DNA of 64,000 bases from Owenia fusiformis (lineage: Eukaryota > Annelida > Polychaeta > Sabellida > Oweniidae), in the NCBI GenBank assembly GCA_903813345.2, contig CAIIXF020000009.1:2416001-2480000 (forward strand), given 5' to 3'. Positions 11,744 to 23,266 of the stretch are shown here, piece by piece. The position numbers and the translations under genes are program-made. The notes beneath the pieces are model-generated. The model ran no database searches. It was given only the letters and a program-made list of their open reading frames with translations, and was not told the DNA's origin. Positions within the stretch are counted from its first letter, which is position 1. Every line of letters begins with the position of its first letter.

Positions 11744-12559
11744 TATGATGAGAGGTGTTTCCATATCTAGCTTCAAATTTTGTCCACAAAAAAACATCGA
11801 TCGCCGAACGCTTTTTTCATTTTTACCTTTAGCAATGTAGAGTGGCTCTTTCATATCAATCGTCAGCATAAAATCCAACTCTGTGTTTACGATTCAACTT
11901 TTATTCACTAAACAATGAATATTGTAAATAAAATAATAGAATTATGATCATAAATTACAATAAAAACGTTGACAATGATGATAAATAAATCCAATTTTCA
12001 GTTCTAATATTCACAATATCGTGGTATATAATTCATTTAAATATTCTATTCCCGCCAAATGTGCCACTCATTTGTCAAATTATGTCACATATAATTGATT
12101 TTACATATACATACATTTTATGAGTATAAAATAACATAATATACTCATGTACTACTCTACTCTAGGCCTAATAATTGTCCTGTCAGCTTGAAATAAATAT
12201 ATATCAATACTATAATATATCTTTTCAATTTAAAGATGGCACTTTTTATACAATATCATATATTGTTATGACTCATAAAGATGGCTCAAAATCTAAATCT
12301 AATTAAGCACTGTTCTGGAACTCAAATTTTGTATTTTTTGTTTTATATATGAATATAATTTTCTATAAAGTTTGGTAAAATAATGCATTATAGTACAGGG
12401 TAAGCCAGAAAAGGTAACCCAAAACAAATCTAACAGGCATCCAACGTTTCATCTAATCATGGGAAGAAATTATTGTGGCGAGAGCATTGCCTACCACTTA
12501 AATATATTGCTGCTATCCAACATTACAGTACGAGAGATCCTTCTAAGAGCGGGCCTTTT

Positions 12560-12830
12560 TGAATCTAATGTGTAAAATAAATTATGAGAGATTGTCCTTA
12601 TTATTCGCGACCCACGCATGATCCAGTATATAATACTTGTATATTTAATATTGTCTGTTCTCCCTATACTTCTCGACCCAATGTGTAAAATAAAGTAATA
12701 CGATTGTCATTCTTATGTGTGGCCCTTACAGGATGCAATGTCATAATATACTGTAAGGGTGATGTTACCATTGTATGTAGCCCCCGCTGGGCACACTGTA
12801 AAATAAACTATGGGAGTAGTGCCCCCTTTA
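12560..12830 (+). repeat. Three diverged direct repeats, ~112 bp spacing
   Basis: The phrase (a/g/c)tgtaaaataaa followed by a t/a-rich stretch and a gacc/gccc end recurs near 12569, 12681 and 12796. Spacing of 112-115 bp suggests a decayed tandem array. It lies just beyond the 3' end of the GPCR coding region and could overlap its 3' untranslated sequence. Confidence 0.45.
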
Positions 12831-13038
12831 GTGTAGTATTTGATAGCTCGAGGGCCAAATACGTGTTCACTCTTAGTTCAGCCAACTACGATGAAGAATC
12901 ATTACTGCTGATCAGAAATTTTATGTCTAACGTTTGAATTGTTCAAAACATCCAATTGTTTTGCTCTTTCGAACGTGTTGCTTTAATTCCATACACCTTA
13001 CAAACGTTCATATAATGTATGGCACTATTTACTGGTAG

Positions 13039-13220
13039 TCATTGGGAACGCGATCCCGACCGACGGGAAGACGCCCTGCTTCCTGCGACACCATTTGTCG
13101 TCTCACAGGTCCGCGCGGAGTGTCTGGAGATACTAGAACTCTGGTAGATGGACTCTGTCCTTAGTTCGAACGCACTGTACCGTCTGCGGATGATGCGCAG
13201 ATTGAAAACTTCTTTAAATC
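13039..13220 (-). CDS. GPCR 1, exon 6 (C-terminal tail and stop)
   Basis: The terminal coding exon starts after a tttcag acceptor (13221-13223 complemented) and ends at TGA (13039-13041). It reads on from NDNFRKG at the end of TM7 as FKEVFNLRIIRRRYSAFELR, the amphipathic helix 8 of class A receptors. A serine/arginine-rich cytoplasmic tail of about 60 residues follows. The tail is rich in SS, SR and RS pairs that could be phosphorylated for desensitisation, as is usual for this family. There is no palmitoylation-type cysteine directly after helix 8; the only cysteine is mid-tail (RTCETT). Coding sequence here is noticeably GC-richer than the flanks. Confidence 0.85.
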
Positions 13221-13858
13221 CTGAAAGAGTAAAAAGTAGATAAACTAGGAATCTAAAACGTTATACAATCAGATGACAGATTTGGTGATTTTTGGGTGGA
13301 AGCCCTATCTTGAAATTGGCAAACTACAGTTATAACAAACATTGCTACACGATTCACGATTGTGAATTCATTTATTAAAACAAATAGGTCTATTTGCAGA
13401 CTATCCATGATTCTGTGGACTTGATTCCGGAAGGATTACGCGATCGCAACTTTATATTTTCCAACAATGAAATCGTCAAAATGTCGTTATTTTCTGAAAT
13501 TATTACCGACTATAAATTCAAAATAAACAGTCCAAAAGAGTCAAACCAATATCTCGATCATCTTTTGTAAGTTTTGGAATTTTTCGTTTTGAAATAAGAC
13601 CAGAGTTCACGATTTAAATGTTGAAGTGAACAAAATGATCATAAAGGCTCCTTGGATTTGAATTTTGTAATCACGACATGCCTATATATGGCGAAATATC
13701 GATGCTGCACTCTGGGAGCTAATCCTCCTTGGACTGGTTTCACATGCAAAAAGGACAAAAAAAAACATGAAGTGAAATTTTCTTTTTTACAAGATCTGAT
13801 ATGATCTTTTTAGATTTCTAAAATATATGGCTAATATACATGTAGTTGTACACATATA

Positions 13859-14849
13859 CAGGGTATGCCAAATTTTTTTGCACCTTTGTTAGGAGCTGGC
13901 TAGAAAAGTATCATAACATTATGGTATTGACATAATTTTTTTTACAGAAACTTAAGCATAGGCATATTTTACCATTCAAATGCTAAGCTTATACTGTTAT
14001 TATTATTATTATTAGATTTATTTTCCCTCCATTGATTGGAGATAATATAATAATTATATATTACAGTATTATTGGATGCGTATCAAAATTTAAACAATAG
14101 ACAAAATAGAACTCTAATAAACACCAATAACATTATACGTAAGATCTGAGAATTGATAAGAGTAGGTATAATACACAAATATGAACATAAGCTATGAAAT
14201 ACTTGGAACCGCATACATCTTCCCCAAGGTCGATGTTGCATGACCAGGTGGTCATTCTTGCTACGTGTTAAAATATTCTATGTAATTCATTGAGCTATAC
14301 ATGATTTGACAAAATAAAAATTTTCCTTATGAAAATACACCTGTATTCTGAGATAACTGACGTTCCGTTGGTCACACACGGTGCTCATCACACACTCATC
14401 GTAGGGGGGGGGGGGGGGGGGCTGTTTATATATACCTATTAACTTATACTAGGCCATAGCTATCCCAAGTAAATCTAATTGACTCCAATCCGGGCGAGGT
14501 ACTAAATCTGCAACAATCTTTAAGTTAAGTGGTGTATTGTGCAGCTATCCATCAGGACTAATGAATCAAGGGGTGTTGCAGATTTAGTGAACATACTAAA
14601 TGTGCTATTGATGATAATATAAAATCATAGAAAATCCCATTTTCTAGAAAAATCGGTAAATCTCGGGCACATGAATAATTTAGCATTTATATTCGAATTT
14701 CTGACCAAAAAATTGAAGTCAGTTTTAGCTTTAATAAGTATTTGAATGCCTACCTTAAGTTTCTGTAAAAAAAGGTTTGTGTCGATACTATAATGTTATT
14801 ATACTTTTCAGCCTTCTAAAAAAGTTGCAAGAATTTTTGGCACGCCCTG
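13859..14849. mobile_element. Mariner-like MITE, 991 bp (CAGGGTATGCC ends)
   Basis: The left end is TA-cagggtatgccaaattttt and the right end is gaatttttggcacgccctg-TA, so the TA target duplication is intact. Inverted similarity extends inward through the acagaaacttaag and catattttaccattcaaatg blocks. An 18 bp G run lies at 14404-14421 and an ATT microsatellite at about 13997-14011. No transposase remnant recognised. It lies in intron 5 of GPCR 1. Confidence 0.65.
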
Positions 14850-16003
14850 TATGTAATAGATATATTTTGTTCCAAAAATTGATAAAAACGCTTTTGTCGT
14901 AAAAAACAAAAACCTTTATGTCCTTCTTGAATCTACTTCCTGTTTACAGCTAAGCTTAAATTCTAGATTATATTGTCTTGTGTATTATTTATTAGCTGCT
15001 ACCAAATTGAATGGCTGTACTTGATATTTGCGCCGCGATATCACTATTGTTATCCGTTCGAATTTAATTTATATCAAAGAAGACGAACGTTGGTAGACAT
15101 AGTTTATTTATTTTAATACAAGAATAAAATACAATACATTATTACATTTGGCTTTGGGGTACGGGTCGCCGCTGATGAAGAGAATAAAATTGGAACCGCG
15201 CGGTTCCAAGGAATGCATATTCGAAACTGCGTGGTATAAATTGAAAACCAATGCGTTCCAATCTATACGGCACATTTATATTTGGGTAAAAGGAAGTGAT
15301 TATTTTGTAATTTCTGGAGAAAAACCCTTAAAAACCTTATGAATGGTGCCTAGATTTAAATACTGTCTGGGGAATTAGCAATCAAGAGTACCATTTCAGA
15401 GATTCAAAGTGACACCAACTCTTAATTTAAATAATTGTTTTGGCGGTTAAATGGCTTCAAAGAGCGGTATTATACAATTAACTGTAACTGTTAGACAAAG
15501 ATGGTCTTACCCAGATATCCCGCCAGATATGACTTTCACTTTAAGCTTGCATGATGTTTTATTCTATGGTATTTGTAAACATATACTGGAATAACAACTA
15601 TCAATTCAAAACGGTTCAAACAAACACCTTGGGCCTCATCAAGTCTTCTTTTACGATCAAATAATATAATCTCGATTTCTATTGCGGTTTTAGACAATAC
15701 AGATTTGGTGATCCAATCTCAAAAAGGCTACTTAAATCCCCGGGGATTATAACTGTTTCGTTCAGTCTACACTTTATCTGATAGAAGATAAAGGTTCTGG
15801 ATTGGATAACATAGGAGCAAGGATCGGGATTTCTATAGCGTTTCCCCCCAAAAATGCATCAGAGTTTTTTCAGGCAAAAGAGGATTTTACAGACACAGAC
15901 ACGCATGCCACTAGTAAAATAAAAAATGAATATTTTATTACCCTTTTGGTGAATGGTTGAAAATAAAACCTGTACATTGAGATACCCAAAGTATCATTAT
16001 TAC
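14850..16003. other. Intron 5 of GPCR 1, no exon recognised
   Basis: AT-rich intron sequence. I checked it on the minus strand for a C-terminal exon. Candidate acceptors near 15780-15800 give only three to seven residues before a stop, whereas the exon at 13039-13220 continues the receptor properly. The plus-strand frame at 15148-15342 shows no protein features. Confidence 0.5.
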
Positions 16004-16112
16004 CTTTTCTGAAATTATCGTTGAATCCAGCGTAGATGAACGGGTTAACGGCACTGTTGGAAAAAGCCAAAGCACTGGCGTAAAAGTGGAATTGTTCCGA
16101 CCAACTTGGTAG
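16004..16112 (-). CDS. GPCR 1, exon 5 (TM7, NPFIY)
   Basis: A 109 bp exon follows a tttttag-type acceptor and enters in phase 0. It encodes LPSWSEQFHFYASALAFSNS, then AVNPFIYAGFNDNFRKG. NPFIY is the NPxxY motif of TM7 (about residues 375-379 of the joined protein). The donor is AAAAG|GTAATA at 16003, leaving phase 1 for the C-terminal exon at 13039-13220. Confidence 0.9.
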
Positions 16113-16437
16113 CTAAAACATAACATTTTATGATTTCTTTGTTTAGAGAAGGTGAACATAGAACATACTGATTAAATTTTAGACCAGAGGAAATAATTCC
16201 GCCCATTTCATAGGGTAGGGAAGAGTATCCTACTCACTAATAAATATGGTATTTGTTTTTTATCAATAGATATTTTGAAAAAACAACAAAGACTTTTCAA
16301 GTAGCTAAAATCCAGTGTCATGGCGACGACAATGGAGTCATCATTGCTAAGATTGTTCTGATATCGTATCAACGTTGACAACTATACATGATGAAGGGAT
16401 ATAATGTACATTTGTGAAAACAATTGTGATGCCTTAC

Positions 16438-16542
16438 CGGCCGCTGATGTTGCATTCGGAACTCAGCGAAGAGAATATATCCTTGAATTGGACCCCAGCA
16501 AACAGCAAAAAGCACTAATATTATGATTAGCATCAGCACAAC
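16438..16542 (-). CDS. GPCR 1, exon 4 (TM6, CWGP)
   Basis: A 105 bp, phase 0 exon bounded by a tttcag acceptor and a CCG|GTAAGG donor. It encodes VVLMLIIILVLFAVCWGPIQ, ending in QHQRP. CWGP is the CWxP toggle-switch motif of TM6 (about residues 332-335). The preceding exon ends in a basic KVKKR stretch, as expected for intracellular loop 3 leading into TM6. Confidence 0.9.
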
Positions 16543-16834
16543 CTGAAACAGCAATGTTATAATCAGTAATAACACAACTTAAAACAGCAATGTTATAATC
16601 ATTAATATCGCACGTATGTGTATCCATATTATGTGTCTGATCTGAATAGCCACGCGACATTTCAAGACGTCTTAGCTGAAACGTTTTAGAAAAATCATGT
16701 TGAGTTTACACCACCATTTTCAAGACGTCTTACGAAATACGAAGTACGCCAAATTATTAGGGAGCATACAATATTGCATAATAAATGAGAGCAATTGATG
16801 CTTAAAAATGAACAGTTAAATACCCTATTTACAG

Positions 16835-16985
16835 TTCCATTTTTGAATAATTTAGCAAAACCTGTGAAAAAGTGACAAAGCTGAAAATTTGTCTGTCCGT
16901 ACCACTTTTTACATGAAGACGAACAGACAAATTTTTCAGCTTTGTCACTTTTTCACAGGTTTTGCTAAATTATTCAAAAATGGAA
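16835..16985. repeat. Near-perfect 66 bp hairpin
   Basis: Left arm 16835-16900 and right arm 16919-16985 are complementary except for one substitution and a one-base length difference, around an 18 bp loop. Arm ends read ttccatttttgaat and its complement. It lies in intron 3 of GPCR 1. It could be a very small MITE or a recent inverted duplication. No target duplication was identified. Confidence 0.85.
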
Positions 16986-17124
16986 TGTTTAATAGGAATT
17001 AAAGGCAAAGACTTCGTGATTGTTGCATCGGATACGATTTCCGCAAGGAGTATTGTGTCACTGTTATACAAGATCTTCCACATTTTGTGTCTATAAAGCC
17101 AGGACGTATTTGTAAGTTTCCAGG

Positions 17125-17548
17125 TAATGGAGAAGTTAGTTTTTCTACAATTCCTGTTCCTCTGAACGATCCTGTCGTGTTAAATTTTCATTGTATGATA
17201 TTAAATGTTATAATATATGAACTTGAAATAAAAATAATAAATAAAAAAAAGAAAAAAGGAAAGAAGAAAATAGTATCTGCCGAACACAAGAAAAGATATT
17301 TCACCTTTTGTGATTTTGTAACATGGGTCTATGGGGAATCTCCACGACCTAGAACTCACATTTTCAAAGAAGATTACATTTTCAAAGTCGGTAAATGCTT
17401 TTTAAAACACATTTCTAGATGCAATTTTATATGTAGACTTCAAATATGATATTCCTTTATTATAACATTTAATATCATACAATGAAAATTTAACACGACA
17501 GGATCGTTCAGAGGAACAGGAATTGTAGAAAAACTTACTTCTCCATTA
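17125..17548. mobile_element. MITE with 91 bp terminal inverted repeats
   Basis: Arms 17125-17215 and 17458-17548 are near-complementary, starting taatggagaagt. The 242 bp centre holds an A-rich tract (aataaaaaaaagaaaa) and the block gatatttcac.ttttgtgatt. That block recurs at about 32570-32602 and 34486-34518 in the large palindrome. The plus-strand frame 17087-17449 runs through it, but low-complexity lysines and the inverted context argue against a gene. Confidence 0.65.
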
Positions 17549-18520
17549 CTAAATTTTGAAGATTCAAAAAAGTAAATCAAGATTACTTTTACTCGCGTCT
17601 GGTATATTGGAACATCAAAGCGTGGTAAGGTATCAATGAATCGGAAATATTACTTTGCCAGACTGTCACCAGATAAACTTCATTTGTCGTAATAGATCGG
17701 TTTAATCTCACGATTGTGACATTTGTTCCTTCGAATGCTATGTGGGGGAGGACGTTTCAGATTTATTCTTCATACGTTAGATTATTGTTCGTGATGCCCG
17801 TTGTGATGTTAGAGACTTGTTTTCTCATCTAAAATGCTCTCTTTTCTAAAAGTGTTCCTCAGGACATTTTAACCATTCTGATACGCATCACATTCTCTGT
17901 TTTTCAACGATAAATATGAAACACACTAAAAAGGAGCAAGAAGACCGTGATTTCTCATGACTCTTTTTGCTGTGTTATGCGCGTATTTAGTTCCAATATT
18001 TCCATACTTTTAAAATGGTTCTTTCGATTCACTTCCTGTTCTACAACATCAGAGATTATTGGAAGGAAATAATTCGCAGCAATACTCATAAGACGATATT
18101 TGTATCTATATCTTTGGACATTAAAAATGTCAAACGCTTTATCTAAAAGTACCCAAATCATAGTTCAATTACCTTGGAGTCAAATTTAATCTGTTGAATC
18201 TTAAGATAAAATAATTGAAAATGACAAGTCTCGGATTGGAGAACAGTCTCCTGGGCTAATAATTTTTATGAAAAATAAAGAAATATCATCAAATTAAATT
18301 ATGAATATATAAAAGAGGACATTTAAATCTACAATATGTAAAATTATCTACAGCAGGCGCAACGTGCAGTAGACTGATGAACTTCGTTCTTTAAACCGAG
18401 ACTAGTCTTTTTTTAATTTTTCACATCAGCTCTTCATTCATCTTTGTTTTTATTAACCTATTGGAATACAGAGACAGTGATTGGAATAAGCAACACCACT
18501 ACACACACTAACTATGAATA
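17549..18520. other. Intron 3 of GPCR 1, nothing recognised
   Basis: AT-rich intronic sequence without a recognisable exon, RNA gene or transposon end. Confidence 0.4.
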
Positions 18521-18737
18521 GACACTCCCTTTCAAAAGTTTGGTAACATTAATTTCCAATTGGATTGCATTCCGAATGATCAAATCACCTTCTATTTAAA
18601 TCTTAATTTGTTCCCCAGTTACAATTTCATGGAGATTTTTTTAAACTAATATATTGTTAAAATCTACAAATGTAAAATAGGCTTTTACTTGGTCTAAAAC
18701 GAGGAGTTAAGATTGCAATATTTTTGAGGGGAGTGTC
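18521..18737. mobile_element. Short mariner-like MITE, 217 bp
   Basis: The element has the ends gacactccctttcaaaagtt and ttttgaggggagtgtc, flanked by TA on both sides (18519-18520 and 18738-18739). The CACTCCC terminus relates it to the elements at 10956-11743 and 23267-23878, but the interior differs. It lies about 25 bp downstream of the GPCR exon 3 donor site. Confidence 0.65.
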
Positions 18738-18762
18738 TACTTTAGACTGGTCCATTACTTAC

Positions 18763-18918
18763 CCTCTTTTTGACTTTATGTTGGTAATTACGGTCAGAAA
18801 CGTGTTCTCCTGGCACATGCGTTGAACGGAGACGCCAGATTATGAGCGAATAACCAACACCCATTATCCCCAATGGGAGAAAGAAGAGAAGCAGAGTAAC
18901 AACGCAATAGTATATCAT
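18763..18918 (-). CDS. GPCR 1, exon 3 (TM5 and loop 3)
   Basis: A 156 bp, phase 0 exon between a ttttttcag acceptor and an AGG|GTAAGT donor. It encodes MIYYCVVTLLLFFLPLGIMG (TM5 with its conserved proline), then VGYSLIIWRLRS and a loop rich in charged residues ending KVKKR. The tyrosine in GYSLI matches the TM5 tyrosine of class A receptors. The WP...R|MIYY junction with exon 2 reproduces the usual spacing between extracellular loop 2 and TM5. Confidence 0.9.
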
Positions 18919-19553
18919 CTGAAAAAAGATTTAGTGTTTTGTTGACTCTGTCATCAATCTTGATTTTTACTAGGGAAATAAATCATTTCAACTAAATTAG
19001 GAAATAAGGTGCAATATCTCATTTTACCTTTTCTAGATTGTATTTGATATAATGTTTAACTGAAAGATTGTAACTGGGTATAGCAATTAAACAATCTAAT
19101 GAAAGAAATGTAATGAATAATCAATTAAAAGTAAGTTCTTTTCGGAATATTGTCAATGGATTGCATTGCCCCTTTGAAATTTTTATCGCATGCGAATTAA
19201 ACAAAATACAAGCCGCGATGGCATCTGACAGTCACTTTTCTTTCTTTAACTTTACACAATTAGAGAAGGCGAAGTTGAATGATTAGTAGGGGGGTTAAGC
19301 TTAGGTGGATTACTGTACCCGCTCAATTGCTTTTCTCCCAAGACCTAATTACAACGTTAACGTTTCCCTTGTTATATACCTTTATACTCAATCAGGTGAA
19401 CACATACTTACTATACAGGGGATAACAAATCCCCAAATGACCATATTTGTACACATTTACGTGCAACCTTTTTCCATTAAAAAAAGTGTTCTGACGTCAT
19501 GTTCAAACCATTGACAAAACATCAGTCTCATCCGTTTATTTTAATTTACCCAC

Positions 19554-19801
19554 CCTAGCACTTTTAGGCCACGCATGCGCATCGTTGCACCATATTTCAT
19601 GATGGTCTTTCCATTGTCTGTCCAACTGTTCCCGATATACAAGTAAAGGTGTCGCTATGGCGAACGATGACAACCACACTGCTAGTATGAAGAAACTGGC
19701 CCGTCGTTCGGTCATGTGAGCCCGCATGGCAAACATCACTCCGAAGAATCTGTCACAGGCGATTAAGGTTAACGTCAGAGTGCTTGAGACGAGCACTAGA
19801 A
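19554..19801 (-). CDS. GPCR 1, exon 2 (TM3-TM4)
   Basis: The 248 bp exon follows a gcattacag acceptor; its first two bases complete a valine codon with exon 1. It encodes LVLVSSTLTLTLIACDRFFG (TM3 with DRF instead of DRY), ASFFILAVWLSSFAIATPLL (TM4) and loop 2 with EIWCNDAHAWPKSAR. The cysteine in IWCND should pair with the TM3 cysteine of exon 1. Two donors are possible. AGG|GTGGGT at 19553 keeps the frame into TM5 of exon 3; the stronger-looking G|GTAAAT four bases further would break it, so I chose the former. Confidence 0.88.
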
Positions 19802-19927
19802 CTGTAATGCGAATAAGACAATAAGTAACAATGATTGAATTACATAGAATAATTGAATTAGCTGGAATCAAACTAAGTAAGACGTAAGACGTATTTAAAC
19901 ACAAATTGATGTCGCCGTAAAGTCTCA

Positions 19928-20077
19928 GTCACATTTGCTCTTCGGTGGGCATACGGCGGCCGTAGCTTCACAAAATTGACATCGCACTGCTATATCCCTA
20001 AATATATTTTATGCTGCAGCTTTGTCTAGATTTTGGAAGCTACGGCCGCCGTACATTGGTCGTAGATCAAACGTGAC
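19928..20077. mobile_element. 150 bp MITE, GTCACATTTG / GGCGGCCGTAGCTTC type
   Basis: The inverted ends are gtcacatttg... and ...caaacgtgac. Inside each end lies acggcggccgtagcttc or its complement, giving two GC-rich blocks around an AT-rich centre. A single end of the same family is at 9466-9520, and a related longer family is at 20986-21475. It lies in intron 1 of GPCR 1, 126 bp from exon 2. Confidence 0.6.
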
Positions 20078-20159
20078 AAGCTAGGTATTACTGAAATACG
20101 CCACTCACAACGTTAGACAATGTGTTAAGCTTATAAGTTTTGAGAAGTTTCAAAATTCC

Positions 20160-20370
20160 TCATATTAGCAGCGTTTTGGTCTCCAGCTGTATCAACTCAC
20201 AACTTGGGACCCAAAATGCCGCTGAAAGTGTACCAAGTGAAATAGTGTACCAACAGAAAGGCATTTTTGTTATGCTTTGAATGGAACAGTTTGAAGGAAA
20301 ACGGTCAAGTACAAGAACAGCGTGCCATTGAAAAAAGGAAAAACAGAATTCGAATGCAAACAATGGCTTT
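20160..20370. mobile_element. Diverged relative of the 8073-8969 foldback element
   Basis: The blocks gcgttttggtctccag, aatgccgctgaaa, gaatggaacagtttgaaggaaaacgg and a closing aatggc correspond in order to the gcgttttggtccccag, aacgccgctaaaa and taatggaacaagtttgaagaaaaacgg blocks of the foldback element. Most of the arms and the CCAAAACGCCCCG centre are missing. It appears to be an internally deleted and older copy. Confidence 0.55.
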
Positions 20371-20499
20371 AAATGACTTTAACAGGCCATTATCAATGCG
20401 TTTTACAAAATTAACATAAGCTCATGTTTACTTCGAGTGCTTATTCAATTGTGCAATCACAAGTCCACGTGCGTAGTCTAAATGTTTTTGTAGAGGCTA

Positions 20500-20728
20500 T
20501 CAATCCACCCACAATGGGTAATTGACAGAGGCATTAAGCTCAACACTATCACTTGGCCCTGGATTCAAGTCCCGGATCGGGCAAAACGTTGTTTGTGTAT
20601 TATGTAATTCAGGGGGTTTGATTGAGTGTAGTGTATGTCGGTGCACAATAAATACCATAGGGCTTCTCCAAGGAGGCATTTCTGGCTGTATATTTGACTG
20701 TAAATATGACAAGAACCTAAATCAATAG
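20500..20728 (+). mobile_element. Possible tRNA-derived SINE fragment
   Basis: A B-box-like ggattcaagtcccgg occurs at about 20561-20575, and the downstream text (gtgcacaataaataccat) resembles the tail of a SINE. No convincing A box at the right spacing was found, so this may be a truncated copy or coincidence. Confidence 0.35.
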
Positions 20729-20985
20729 TCCAACAATGAACGGGACACACATTTGAGTACGATCAGATACGAAAGTTCATTAGAACATCCTGTTTTTTTT
20801 ATATCATCAAGACTTATTCCATATGATCCGGGATGTATTTACATAGAGATGAAAAATAGAGAGCTGTCATTAGAATTACACTCAAAGGTGTTTAAGATGA
20901 CATTGTAATTATTTCCAGTGTTTGACAATTCTATCAAAAACGACATTAGGTGTTCAGAGAAATAAATCAAAATTACGTTAGTTAA

Positions 20986-21475
20986 CACCCCAGTCACATT
21001 TGTCGCACGGCGGCCGCAAGTCGACCGCAGAACAATTAAATCGGTGAATTTCTGCGGCGAGCGTAGAAAAACTACGCTCGCCTTGCGGCCTCCGTACGGC
21101 GAATGCAGATTTTTACAGGCCGCAGGGAAGGCGTAGAAATTATAACTCGGAGTTATAATATTTGTTCATTTCTGAGGTCCCCGTAGAAATCAACTGGCTC
21201 AACAAGATTGAATCATTATTTGTCAATGTTTCACGATCACTTTTCATTTGATATTACATCCTAGCACTATGAATAACATTTATAAATTGTCCCGATGTAA
21301 ATAAAATGAAAAAAGTATTATTTATCAACAGAAATTTAAAATTCACCGTGCGGCTGCCGTGGGAAATGTGACTGCAAAAGTATGAGAGCGCAGAAATTCT
21401 GCGGCGAGCGTAGAAAAGCTACTGGCCGCAGAAATGATAGACCGCAAGGTCGCCGTAGGAAATGTGACTGGGGTG
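20986..21475. mobile_element. 490 bp MITE, CACCCCAGTCACATTT ends
   Basis: Terminal inverted repeats CACCCCAGTCACATTT sit at both ends, flanked by TAA on each side (20983-20985 and 21476-21478). This is the three-base TWA duplication seen with PIF/Harbinger elements. Subterminal DNA is rich in cggcggccgca, ctgcggcgagcgtagaaa and related inverted units; the centre (about 21180-21340) is AT-rich and non-coding. A second, inverted copy of its right part is at 23296-23656. The superfamily assignment is inference from the flank only. Confidence 0.65.
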
Positions 21476-21479
21476 TAAA

Positions 21480-23266
21480 ACGTTTCTTGTCGCCAAGTTG
21501 ACAATTCTGTCGACAAGTTGGTAAATCCGATTAATACTTTTAATTCAGCGATATGTGTTTTGGCATTTTTCGGGAATTATGATCAATATCCTGTAAAAAT
21601 ATTAAGGCGTTTAAATTATCTCAATGGAGGCATTTCAAAGAAATAGAAAGTGTCATTGAAACGAAAAATCGGGTCAGATCTTATTTTACGATCTGTCAAG
21701 CAATAGTTAGCATATCACCCGATCAGAATAATAATGTTCCAAGTGCCATTTTTGAACAAATTGAGATATTCACAGATGTCCACTATTTAAAGCATACCCT
21801 TTCTTCCTGTGATATTGTCTTACCTCTATCTCCTTTCAACAATCTGCTGTCAGTGTCATATTGTACTAACTCCATTCAAATTTCAAAAATAATTTAACTT
21901 TGTTTCTATGGACCATCTTAACCAATCACATTGTTTATAAGAATAATTGTATTGCAATTGTAGACTAAGATTTGAATTTATTTTTGTAAAAATGAATAAA
22001 GAAATTTGTGAAATAGACATACCATTGAAGTTACAAATGTCTAAACTTTCAAAACTTGATTTCTCGGTTTCACAAACATGAGAGTTGGGACATTTTGTTA
22101 TTCTGATATATATGGAGTGATCATTATATCTAGATATTTATCAAACTGTTTTACAATATCTTTATGGCGACTTAATCAAAATGTCTATACGAATTATGTT
22201 GTCGCAAAAACCTTCCACAATTGATATTAGTATGTAACTTGGAATATCCTTCCTCTTAGCTTTGTTCAGTAATTAGTGATCAGGACGAAAACACATTAAC
22301 AGACGTAACCGTATCCCTCTAAAATGAAAAATTGGTCCTTTATATATTTCTGAACAAGCTGTGTTACCATCGGATAAAATACATTTCACGAATTTCCACT
22401 ATTGATTTAAAAAGAGGCGGCTGTAAATGAGAGGTATGACATGAAGTGACAAAAGCAACTCAACTGTAGCACGTCTCTATTTCTTCATTAAGTATTTTCT
22501 CTCGAAAAAATAATGAATAAATCATGTTCGTGATAGTCTGTAATATGATATTCTATATTTTGTTAGTCAACGCAGCCTCGAATTTCCTTCTTTTTATTAT
22601 ATTTTGAAGACAAAGTCTTGTTGAATTAGAAATATCTATTAGCTTAACCGATGGGATAATTGAATTTAATAGAGCTCTTGTATAAAAGACAAGAGGGAAG
22701 TTCCTTTTGCAATCAATGGCAGGATAACGTAGTAATCGAATCCTTCGGATGAGAATGACGTTCGAAATTCTGTACCATAAAAGAGAAATCCGAGACCTTA
22801 TCTTAATTATTTGATTTTGAAACTTGATCATTTCAGAGTATTCACGAGCTAGCTTTTGGACGGGTAAAACCTTTACATATCCTATCCTTGTTGATTTGCG
22901 GTCTAATCGTGTCCATCCGTTTTACGACACATGAACACCAAGTAGACACAGAAATCCTTTTATCTTATCAGCCCTTTAATTTTTGGTTTATTAACATGGT
23001 AAAGAAAACATCACGTCCAACCTGTTAAATGGTTTTATTATCATTCTTAGGGTAGACGTTTTATAGCACTTTATGACTGAGATATGATTCGTAATTGAAC
23101 ATAAACCAACTTTGAAAAACAACTCTGAGGTCGAGCTACCCTCAGATATAAATAATAAAATAAGAAAACAGGGGGTCATTAACAGACACTTCACCAAGTC
23201 AGGAATTCTAAATTAATACTTGTCACTAATTATATAGTGACAGCGCAGTGAAAAAACAATTAATTA
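21480..23266. other. Intron 1 of GPCR 1, no gene recognised
   Basis: AT-rich. The minus frame at 22553-22831 (92 codons) faintly resembles the C-terminal tail of a LINE ORF2, but no motif is strong enough to call it. Confidence 0.4.

Noticed and set aside
15148-15342. 64-codon plus frame near the 3' part of GPCR 1
   Set aside because: No recognisable motif, opposite strand to the receptor, inside intron 5.
15700-15810. Candidate last exon of GPCR 1
   Set aside because: Possible acceptors give only three to seven residues before a stop, while the exon at 13039-13220 continues as a standard helix 8 in the correct phase.
17087-17449. 120-codon plus frame
   Set aside because: It spans a MITE end and a lysine-coding A-rich tract, with no family resemblance.
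19550-19553. Alternative GTAAAT donor for GPCR 1 exon 2
   Set aside because: Using it adds four bases and shifts exon 3 out of the TM5 frame. The AGG|GTGGGT donor keeps the frame.
22553-22831. Possible LINE ORF2 C-terminus on the minus strand
   Set aside because: Only a faint resemblance to LINE tail sequences. No RT motif or zinc-binding cysteines, so not called.
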